This document shows, piece by piece, positions 44,940 to 53,175 of a DNA stretch of 64,000 nucleotides. The first letter of the stretch is position 1. Every line of letters starts with the position of its first letter. The translations under genes were made by a program, and so were the position numbers. Source of the stretch: JAICMB01 sp963838885. Its GTDB lineage: Bacteria > Acidobacteriota > Terriglobia > Bryobacterales > Bryobacteraceae. The stretch covers positions 164,359-228,358 of the forward strand of contig CAWITB010000018.1 of the NCBI GenBank assembly GCA_963838885.1, written 5' to 3'. The notes under the pieces are model-generated. The model saw nothing but the letters and a program-made list of their open reading frames with translations, did not search any database and was not told the DNA's origin.

Positions 44940-45842
44940 TCATTTTAAAGCGTTAAATTTTTCGACCAAGCGGCCCCGTCGATTAAGGGCGGGACCAGGG
45001 ATCGCTCCGTGGACTTCGGGCGGCCGGCGGCTATTTGCAAGGTCGGAGAGCTCCGGCCTCAGACTCTTGAGCAGCGCGATGGCGCCCGAAGCCACGGCCG
45101 CGGCAAAACTGCTTCCGGACGCTTCGAGCACGCGATCGGGAGGAGCGGCGCCGGGCAGATTTGCGCCCGGGCATCGCAGGCCTCTGCCTATCGCCGGTCC
45201 TAGTGGACTTTGCGGAAGGACGGAACCCATTTCATCGGCCGCCGCGACGGACAAGACGCCAGGCGCCGCGAGCACTTTGCTGGCGCCGAGCCGGGGGTGG
45301 TTGCCGGCCGCGATGATGGCGCACACGCCGCGCGACGCCGAGTACTTCAGTGCTTCCACGACCGATCCGAATGCGCCGTCCGAGGCCGGAAGAAAATCGA
45401 GGCTCAATTGAATCACGTCGGCTCCGAGCTCCAGGCCGCGGTAGATAGCGCGGGCGACGCGCTCCGCGGCTTCTCGAGCCGGAAGCTCGAAACGCTGGAA
45501 TCGCGCATCTTGAAAGGGGAGGCTGATCAAAGTACAACCCGGCGCGAGGCCTAAGACGCCGCCTCCGGACCCCACCAATAGCGAGGCGATGAAGGTTGCA
45601 TGGTATTCGGCGGCAAGTTCCGCGCCAGGCGTCTGGGGATGCTGCTCGATCATGGCGGCGGCGAGAACGGGATGGGCGATCGCCACGGGGCCATCGATCA
45701 AGGCGATCCGAACGCGCGGAGTTCCTCGCGTGCGGCGGGACAATTCCAGTAATCGGGTTTGGCGCAGAATGAGGCGGCGGCGACAGCTCGCCCGGCGCGT
45801 TGTCATCGTGGCGTTGTCGTGGAGACTCACTCTGGGCGCCAT
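44940..45842 (-). CDS. Subtilisin-like (S8) serine protease, PatA/PatG-protease-like
   Basis: About 300 residues from ATG 45842 (AGGTGG eight bases upstream; GTG 45854 possible). No signal peptide, so it is probably cytoplasmic. The triad is complete but divergent: Asp50 in RIALIDGPVAIAHP, His81 in YHATFIASLLVG, oxyanion Asn181 in CAIIAAGNHP and Ser245 in EASGSSFAAAVASG, where most subtilisins have GTSMA. Cytoplasmic, divergent S8 proteases are the maturation enzymes of cyanobactins and related RiPPs. Its neighbour resembles PatG-C and a cysteine-rich small peptide lies downstream, so precursor cleavage is the likely role. Confidence 0.85.
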   Translation of the reverse strand: MAPRVSLHDNATMTTRRASCRRRLILRQTRLLELSRRTRGTPRVRIALIDGPVAIAHPVLAAAMIEQHPQTPGAELAAEYHATFIASLLVGSGGGVLGLAPGCTLISLPFQDARFQRFELPAREAAERVARAIYRGLELGADVIQLSLDFLPASDGAFGSVVEALKYSASRGVCAIIAAGNHPRLGASKVLAAPGVLSVAAADEMGSVLPQSPLGPAIGRGLRCPGANLPGAAPPDRVLEASGSSFAAAVASGAIALLKSLRPELSDLANSRRPPEVHGAIPGPALNRRGRLVEKFNALK

Positions 45843-45858
45843 TTCCGCAACCACCTGA

Positions 45859-46848
45859 TTAAACCAGACACTGCTGCAAGCTGCGCAGGATCAGCTCGCG
45901 GGGAAGCTCAATGCCGATGAAGACAAGCCTGCTCACGCGGGCTTCGCCCTGGACCCAGGGGGCGCCGACATCGTGGCTCATCAATTGATGCACGCCTTGA
46001 AGGACCACTTTCCTGGGCTGTCCGTGCATGTTCAAAATTCCCTTATAGCGCAGCAATCGCGGGCCTTGACTGTTGACCATGGCGTTCATGAACTGGCCAA
46101 AGCGGGGCCCGTGAAAGGGGCGATCGGAGCGAAAAACGAAACTCCTCACGTCGTCGTGATAATGTCGATGGTCTGCGTGGGCGTGCGGCCCGTCGTTTGT
46201 CGCGTCGAAAGCGAGGTCCAACTCGGCATCGAGATTGAATCCCCCTATGTCGAACACGTCGGTCAGCGGGACACGACCGAAAGGCGCGACCAATTGCGGC
46301 GCGCGGGGGTTCATCATCCGCAGGCGTTCAGCAAGGGAGTCGATATCGGACTGCGTCACCAGATCGGCCTTGCTGATGAAGATACGGTCGGCGAAGCCCA
46401 CCTGCCGCCGCGCCTCGCGCCGCGCGTCCAATTGATCCATGGCGTGTTTGGCGTCGACCATGGTCAATATGGCGTCGGGGCGATAGCGCGAGGCAATCTG
46501 CTCGTTCAGAAAAAAGGTCTGGGCCACGGGTCCGGGGTCGGCCAGACCGGTGGTCTCGATCATCACTTTGTCAAAATCGAGTTCCCCGGCGTTGCGGCGT
46601 TCGGAGAGGTCCCACAGCGTGGCGCGCAAATCGTCGCGAATGCTGCAACAGACGCAGCCATTGCTCATGAGCAGAATCTGCTCCTGGCCGCCGGAGACGA
46701 TAATTTCGCCGTCGATGTTCTCTTCGCCAAACTCGTTCTCGATCACGGCGATCTTGTGGCCGTGATCTTCGGTGAGCACCCGGCGCAGTAGCGTGGATTT
46801 GCCGGCTCCCAGGAAACCCGTGAGGACCGTGGCTGCGATGCGTTTCAT
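45859..46848 (-). CDS. G3E-family GTPase (CobW/YjiA-like metal chaperone)
   Basis: 329 residues. Walker A GFLGAGKST is at the N-terminus, followed by the conserved GCVCCS metal-binding motif (about 64-69), IETTGLADP and the NKAD-like SKADL. A His-rich stretch (HAHADHRHYHDD, about 225-236) precedes the CobW C-terminal domain. Such proteins deliver zinc, nickel or cobalt to client enzymes, using GTP hydrolysis. It ends 17 bases before the protease gene and begins eight bases after an unknown gene. A metal-dependent client in the cluster could be the zinc-dependent phospholipase C-like protein upstream. Confidence 0.92.
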   Translation of the reverse strand: MKRIAATVLTGFLGAGKSTLLRRVLTEDHGHKIAVIENEFGEENIDGEIIVSGGQEQILLMSNGCVCCSIRDDLRATLWDLSERRNAGELDFDKVMIETTGLADPGPVAQTFFLNEQIASRYRPDAILTMVDAKHAMDQLDARREARRQVGFADRIFISKADLVTQSDIDSLAERLRMMNPRAPQLVAPFGRVPLTDVFDIGGFNLDAELDLAFDATNDGPHAHADHRHYHDDVRSFVFRSDRPFHGPRFGQFMNAMVNSQGPRLLRYKGILNMHGQPRKVVLQGVHQLMSHDVGAPWVQGEARVSRLVFIGIELPRELILRSLQQCLV

Positions 46849-46856
46849 TTCGTCTC

Positions 46857-48320
46857 CTATCCCAGGATGACAATGGTGTAGCCACCGAATGTGGCGCCGG
46901 CCTGCGTAGCGCTGACGCGATAGACATGGGCTTCGCCCGGACCGGGCGCATCGTCGCTGGTAGTGAAGGCCACCTGCTGATCGTCGCCGTGCACATGTTG
47001 TTGGGCGGCGCCGCCGGTAGACGGAAAGCCGCCGCCGGCGGTAGTCGGAGGAGACAAGATGGGGACGCCCGTAGGCGGGGCCATGGCCGGGAACACGCCT
47101 CGCTTTCCGGTGTGCAGTTGCAGCCAGGGGACGGAGTTGGGCGAGACCCGCTCGACGGCCACCTGGGCCGGCGCGCCATACAGTGGACCGACTTTTAACA
47201 ACAGCGGCTGGCTCAACGCCGGAGGCGGCGCGCCGCCGAGTAAGGGTTTGAGTAACGGGGCCGCGCCCGGCGCGCCGACGACCTTGGCTTCGAGGAAGGG
47301 TTTGAGCAAGGGGCCGCCGGGCGCGACCACGTGGATATTGCGTTGCGCCACATGACGATTGATGGAGGCGTCGAACTTTGGCTCGCCGGGCAGGTCCGAG
47401 GTGTTATCCCACACTCGCACCAGCAGACATTCATGGCCTCCGTTGACATAGGTAGGCGTCCAGGCATCGGGGCACTTCACCACGGTATGAGAGCGGCCGC
47501 TGCCCTTGGCGCCCAGGGCCGTAAAGGTTTGGGAAATCAAATGCACGGATCCAGGATTGATCCCCAACGCCGGATCGACCCAGTAGAACTCCACCACCAC
47601 CTCACTGGCCTCGGCTTTGCCGAAGTTCCACACGTGCGCGTAAATCGTATTGGGCTGTCCGGCCAAGGCCACTTGCCCCAGCGCCGGAGGCAGCGGCGGA
47701 GCCAAGGCGGGCGTGACGCCGGCGAGGATGAAGATATCCGGGCTCTCCCAAAACGGGGCGCCCACTATCGCACGGGCGCCCAGGTCGGCCGGATTGGCTC
47801 GCATGAACAGGTACGGCAGGTCCATGTCGGCCCTCGGCCCCACCCAGACCCCGGGAATATTGGGGGCGTTTATATCCCCCGTTGTGAGGGGGCCTCCCTG
47901 TCCTAAGCGTCCGGTGCTAACCCCTGGCGGGCGCGTCGGGCGGCCGGGTCGGCCGGGCGGCCCATGATGGCCGCCTTTGCCGCCGTCACATTCATCATCG
48001 CGATCATGGTCCCGTTCGCATTCGGGTGCGCGGCGTTCTTCGCACTCCTCGTCGCGATCGTAATACCAGGTGCGCTCGACCACTTTAGCCGGCCGGTCGT
48101 GTTCTCGATGTTCGTCGCCCGCGCTCACGGTCATGGTCTCGCTCATGGGGACGGTGTTCGCGTGTGTGCGGTGGTTCCGGCGCGTGAGGAGCGGGGGGAT
48201 AGCTCGCGGGCGGGCTTGGTGCGTATGAGGCTTGCGGCGCGTGAGGAGCTGGGAGATAGCTCTCGGAAGTTTTGGCGCAGAAGGTGGGCGCGGAGTTTTT
48301 GGCGCGGGTCGTTTCTTCAT
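46857..48320 (-). CDS. Large hypothetical protein with Pro-rich N-terminus and beta-rich body
   Basis: 487 residues; ATG 48320 follows GAGGC. Residues 1-60 are basic and proline-rich with repeated LLTRR(K/N)(P)H units. Residues about 70-135 are charged and Gly/Pro-rich (HHGPPGRPGRPTRPPG). From about 150 a beta-rich body follows (GVWVGPRADMDLPYLFMRA, IYAHVWNFGKAEASEVVVEF), the last segment having the look of a CARDB-like Ig fold, and the protein ends in HVYRVSATQAGATFGGYTIVILG (in part). Repeated GGPLLKPFLEAK/GAAPLLKPLLGG units occur near 330. No signal peptide and no confident family. It overlaps no neighbour but is closely spaced (8 and 16 bases), implying one operon. Confidence 0.65.
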   Translation of the reverse strand: MKKRPAPKTPRPPSAPKLPRAISQLLTRRKPHTHQARPRAIPPLLTRRNHRTHANTVPMSETMTVSAGDEHREHDRPAKVVERTWYYDRDEECEERRAPECERDHDRDDECDGGKGGHHGPPGRPGRPTRPPGVSTGRLGQGGPLTTGDINAPNIPGVWVGPRADMDLPYLFMRANPADLGARAIVGAPFWESPDIFILAGVTPALAPPLPPALGQVALAGQPNTIYAHVWNFGKAEASEVVVEFYWVDPALGINPGSVHLISQTFTALGAKGSGRSHTVVKCPDAWTPTYVNGGHECLLVRVWDNTSDLPGEPKFDASINRHVAQRNIHVVAPGGPLLKPFLEAKVVGAPGAAPLLKPLLGGAPPPALSQPLLLKVGPLYGAPAQVAVERVSPNSVPWLQLHTGKRGVFPAMAPPTGVPILSPPTTAGGGFPSTGGAAQQHVHGDDQQVAFTTSDDAPGPGEAHVYRVSATQAGATFGGYTIVILG

Positions 48321-48336
48321 AATATTGCCTCTACGA

Positions 48337-50867
48337 TCACTTGGGTGGCGGGGGAGGCGGCGGTGTGGCGACTACCGGCGGATCCTTGTATTCGAGCAGC
48401 AGCGCCTGCTTTCCTTGAGCCCAGCCGGGCGCTTGCTCGGGGGGCACTTTGGGCGTTGCGTAGGTGAGGCCGAGAATGCCGGTGGCGCTGCCGCCTTGGG
48501 TTTTGGGATCGTTGCGGATCCAATCCCAGGTCAGGTAGGCGAAGGCGCGATCGCTGTCGAGATTGAACTGCGTAGAATAGCCGGTGTCGTTGACGAGCTG
48601 TCCGATCAGATGGGAGGAAAACGGGATGGGATCGCCCAGCGGGCTGTGCGGTATTCTTTCCGAACCCAGATGTTGTTCATTGAGCTGATCGGTCTCCCAC
48701 GGCGTCTGAGCCTGCTCATAAGCCGACCGCGTTTCCTCATCGACCGGGGCGTCGAGCCGGAAGAACACATCGGGCATGGTCGACTGCGGATAAGGCCCCG
48801 GCCGCAAGGGCTTATAGGCCACGTCCGGACCTTCTCCGAACGAAACGTCCGGATTGTAGGTTTCGGTGGGCGTGGTCTTCAAAGTGTCGGGGGCATTGTT
48901 CACCTGGACCGGACTCTGGTCGGGCCAAGCCCAGGGGCGATGATACTCCCAAGCCTCCACCGACCCATTGGTGTCGTATCGCAGCACCGGATAGTAGGGA
49001 TAGTTGGGATCTGAAACCGAATGTCCGTTCCCGATCACGTTCTGATTTTGATCCAAGTTGCCGAATGGATCGACAGCCGCGCCCAAAGCCGCGCGAAATG
49101 CCGCGTCCACCGTGCCGCCCAGCGTGATCAGGGGGAGATCGATCTCGTCGGGCAAACGTAGCTCGCCGCCAGGATAGAGCTGCTGGGCGTGGGGCAAGAA
49201 ATAACCGGTATGGGCCAGAATCTCGTGGGTCTTCATCACGATGTCCCACACCAGCATGGCCAGTTCATACAGTCCCAGGCGCAAGCGGATAGGTGGCCGG
49301 GCTGTTCAGCATCTTGATAAGATCTCCGACCAACTTCCCCGCGGCCTCCAGGCTCTTGACCGCCCATTCGATCAGGGCGATAAACAATCCACAGATGTCG
49401 TCGACGGGGTTGGACGGGTCGATCCCGCTCAGATCGGGCGGCTGCAGGAGGTTCTCGATGTCGGATGCCGGCGGGAAGATGATGAAATCCGGCTTTTGCG
49501 GTTTCTGCAGCTCCCACGTGCCGTTGTAGGAGAGCTTGTAGAAACTGATCATGATCCTGTAGATCGTCTTTACCTGCCAGGGCAAAGGAAAACCCGTGCG
49601 GACGGGAAAGGGCGGAGCCGGCGCGATATCGTTGAGCAGCTCGGGGAGGGGCTTGTTCGGAGCGCTGCCGGTAACGCTCTCAATGATCGTCGTCAGGAGT
49701 CCCGGCGTCAATGGTCGATTGGAAGCCGTCGCCTTGAAGAATCTGGGGATGCTCGGCGGGGTCCGTGTAAGTATCCATGAGGGCCAGGACAAAAGAATTG
49801 GCCATCCAGTCCGGCATCTCGCCGTCCACATCAAGGGCCTTTGCCCGCGCGGTGGGATCGTCCGGCAGGGGATCGGGGCGTTGTTTTCCCTGGGGATCGT
49901 CAGGCGTCATCTGCACCAGGAACCAAAGCGCCGACATGGAAAGATCCGGGTACGTATCGGAGTGGCCCCAGGGATCGGGCGCGATCGCGCCGCCCGGCGC
50001 CGTCTGCGAATAGTTCCACGCGTCAATGTGGTTTTCGATGAGGTGGTGACGCTGCGGATGATTGCGGTACGGCCCGCCGCATTGCTCGTTGACAAAGGAA
50101 TGAGCGACCGTATCGGTACCGAGATGGGTGATGTAGCCCAGCGTAAAGGCGAGAAATTGTTCCGACTGTTCGGCTTGCCCGGCGGCGGCCAGAGCCTCGA
50201 CCTGTTTGACCAGGGACTGGCAAAGAGCCGAGGGCCGGCGATAGTGACTGATATCGCTCCACAGGAAAAGCTTCTCGTCGAATCCCTTTTGCACGCAGGT
50301 GTCGAAAAGACTGAAAATGTCCTCGAAAGTAAGCAGCTCCTCCTCGGCGATGGTTTTCAAGGCAAGCTTCAGCTCATCGATCACGACGCCAAATTCGCTG
50401 AGCAACCCGCCCGTGAGGCCGTCGATGAGGTTCTCGATATCGGCCACAATGGGTCCGATGGTCGCGTTCCAACCGTCCACGAACGCCTGCCAGATCTTCT
50501 GCAGCTTGATCAGGAAGCGCAGCAGCGCCGCCATGGTGGAATTGACCTGATCGAGGATGATCAGCAGAGGTTCCCACTCGTCCTCCATGGCGGCGTCGAA
50601 GAAGTAATAGGTTGCCAGGGTCAGCATCAATTCATCGCTGAGCGGACCGAGCGTCGACCCGTTGTAGTCCTGACAGAAATAAAACAGATCCGGACCAATG
50701 GCGCCAATGGCGGTGAATTTCTCCCATTTCTGCATGATCTTGCCGCAGGTTACGGGATCATATTTCAGCAGCGCGGAACCGGCCTGCGGCCAATCGGGAA
50801 ATTGGCCGGTAGTCAGATAATCGGCCACCCGGCGGGCAGTATAAATGTGCGTAAAATGACCTGGCAT
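48337..50867 (-). pseudogene. Zinc-dependent phospholipase C-like large protein, two frameshifts
   Basis: Three successive frames (50867 to about 49740; to about 49284; to 48337) give about 843 residues when one base is removed near 49740 and one near 49284 (restoring YPLRLGLYELAMLVWD). The N-terminal domain matches Zn-dependent phospholipase C: MPGHFTHIYTARRVADYL at the start, GAIGPDLFYFCQD (about 56) and FTLGYITHLGTDTVAHSFVN (about 240), which supply the His/Asp metal ligands. The rest is unassigned and ends in a polyproline tail. No signal peptide is seen. If the indels are errors the gene is intact. It could hydrolyse a phospholipid or phosphorylated isoprenoid; inference only. Confidence 0.75.
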
Positions 50868-51052
50868 TTGATTTATCGGCCTCAGCTTAACTGCCCAGGG
50901 GGCCGCGGACCGCCAAACCGTGCGATCCTCCTAGCGGCCATTCAACATGGCCTGAGCCCGTCTGATTCCTTCCTTGGGATAGGGGTGACGTTCCCGGGAA
51001 AAACGTTACAGAATTTCCGTGGCTTATAGCTTCCCGCCTTGGGCGACGGCGG

Positions 51053-51424
51053 TCAGACGATCTCCCACGAGATATTTCCACCGGACAGAGCGCCGCCGGC
51101 GGGCGGCGTATTCAATTGCCCGCTACCTGAATCGCCCGATTGCGGGTGCATTTGGAACTGCCACAATACCATCATGACGTTATCCGCGTCCGCATTTTGG
51201 GCTCCCGCAAAACAGAATAGACTGCCGGTGTCGAACAGGCAGTCGCCCCCGGAGACCCCGAAGGGATCCGCCACAACAGCGCTGCCGCCGAGAAATACCA
51301 CACTCCCTTCAACCCAACCTTGGATCTGAAAGGCAGACTTGATCGTAATTTGCGATCCCCGGGGCAAGGCCCCCGTGCCGATTACGCTAGATACATTTTG
51401 GTTATCAAAGATTTGGATATTCAT
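51053..51424 (-). CDS. Small hypothetical protein heading the minus-strand cluster
   Basis: About 123 residues from ATG 51424 with AGGGGAG eleven bases upstream. It is short, beta-rich and glycine-rich (VIGTGALPRGSQITIKS, GWVEGSVVFLGGSAVVAD, GDCLFDTGSLFCFAGAQ), with no signal peptide, and its tail is GALSGGNISWEIV. I do not recognise it. It lies about 185 bases before the phospholipase-like gene on the same strand and may be the first gene of the cluster or a separate unit. Confidence 0.6.
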   Translation of the reverse strand: MNIQIFDNQNVSSVIGTGALPRGSQITIKSAFQIQGWVEGSVVFLGGSAVVADPFGVSGGDCLFDTGSLFCFAGAQNADADNVMMVLWQFQMHPQSGDSGSGQLNTPPAGGALSGGNISWEIV

Positions 51425-53175
51425 ACCATGAGCTACTCCCCTCTTCAAAAGCAATTGGCTTGAGTGACCTGGAATGCGGTGCTTCTGATCGCCGCGCGGT
51501 CCGGCGCCAGGACAGGCGCCCGCCGAATCCGAGTCCGATCGCCTCCAGCAGAGCCTTTGCCAACTTGGGCGTACTACCTTGGGCCGGAGCGCAAGTGGCA
51601 CTTTTTGGCTTCGGCTCCATTCTACTGGTGAGTACCGCGCGTCAAGCGTTTCCTTGATCGCTCAAGGGTCTTTTCCTCGTTGAGAAATTTCTCGTCCGGC
51701 GCGCCTGCCGGCGCCGATAGCGTTGGCTCCTTGACTGGCCGGTGGGGAAGGAAGGCGGCTACGGGTCACCCTTGCTGGGGTTCGAATCTCTTTCATCTTG
51801 GCGCGAGCATCGTCTCTTCGAGTCGACTTCAGACGCACTTGCTCGCGGGCACGTTGAAGCGCTTCAGCAGCGACGCCGCGAACTGACTAATGCCGTCCTG
51901 GACCGGCCCGCGGCGAGTCCTTCTCAGTTCGATTTCCTCCTCTTGCCCGGAAACCTCGCGCCCGCGGGCGCGCCTGCGTCCGACGCGTGGAAGATAAGGG
52001 CATTCGCAGAGCGTCGGATTCAGCGAGCAACTGCGATTTGCCGCTAGGGCTTTTGGGCGTCGAGATGGACAGCGCCAACATACCTTGAGCCTTCATCAAT
52101 TCCCTCCAAAGCTGGCATTGAGTGGCGGTCGTTGGCCGCTGGATCGTGGATACCGGACACGCGCTCGCTACGGTGTGCGGCACGAATGCGCCGCGCACAG
52201 AGATTCATCCCCACTGGTGATGGCTGCGGCGTCGCTACCAACTCCAGATACCCTGCGGGTTATGTTTGTGTCGCGACCGTTGCTGGTAACTGAAACATTC
52301 ACCACGGATCCGGGTACCGCCTATGATGATAAAGCCCGGAACGATGGTACTTTTCTGAGTCACATGGTGAATGAAGTGTTTAAGGTGGACACATTCCGGT
52401 CGACTCTTGTCGAGGCGCACCCGAGAATTAAGTCGAAGCCGTTTCGCGGCGTCCACCCGACGCATTTCGTGATCCGTCCTCCCGCTCCGTCGCAAAGACC
52501 GGTAGATATTATTCAGCCGAAATACCTCCAGGTTTCGTATTGTTTCGCGTACGCAAACCTTGTGCTGTCCAGGCGATCTCGAGCGCGCCGGACACTATTG
52601 ACGTGTGGATCAGTCTGAATGACGCAACGCCCGGACGAACAGGGTCAGCGCTATCGTCGACTGGTATTGAGAATCTCGTAGCAATATCGTGGATCGCGCC
52701 GCAGCCTCGACTGGAAGATCGGGCGGGTTCGCTACGCGCGAGAACGCGCCAGCGCGCGCGCCGGCCGATTGCGATGCGAACTCCGAGGGTGACATGCCGC
52801 GCAGGACTCCCGGCGCCGCGATCCGCTAGCATCGCGTCACCAGACTCAAATCCGAAGGCGTTGAATGCTTGTACATGCGGAGATAATAATAACCTGTGCC
52901 CGCCATGCCGATCATCAAACCGGGCGTTCGTAGCTCTCCATCCCGTAATTCCTCAAATTATGAGTATCATCCCCGCTCCTCGCAATTCGCGCGTTCGCGA
53001 CTCGGCGTGAAGTGCGAACCCCGTCGTCAAACTCGAGTCCCAGAACCTGCCACCCCGAAAGAAGAATGTCAGCGTTCCCTGAGAGTCCATGACAGAGGCA
53101 ATAATCGCCGATTTCGGAATAAGTAGCGGTCGAAGGCGCGCTCCTTCAGCGCCCGGCGGGCGGCGCCCCTCCGGG
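51425..53175. other. Gene-poor region of 1.75 kb
   Basis: No gene can be supported with confidence. The longest plausible frame (about 52085-52618 plus) contains TFTTDPGTAYDDKARNDG and HPTHFVIRPPAP and could be a fragment of an exported protein, but it runs into an arginine-rich tail typical of a wrong frame. The segment looks less GC-rich around 52250-52560. A short GGTTCGAATC at 51779-51788 resembles a tRNA T-arm but no cloverleaf can be built. Possibly decayed coding DNA. Confidence 0.4.

Noticed and set aside
51776..51795. GGTTCGAATC resembling a tRNA T-loop
   Set aside because: No acceptor, D or anticodon stems can be formed with the flanking bases, and there is no CCA-like end in place.
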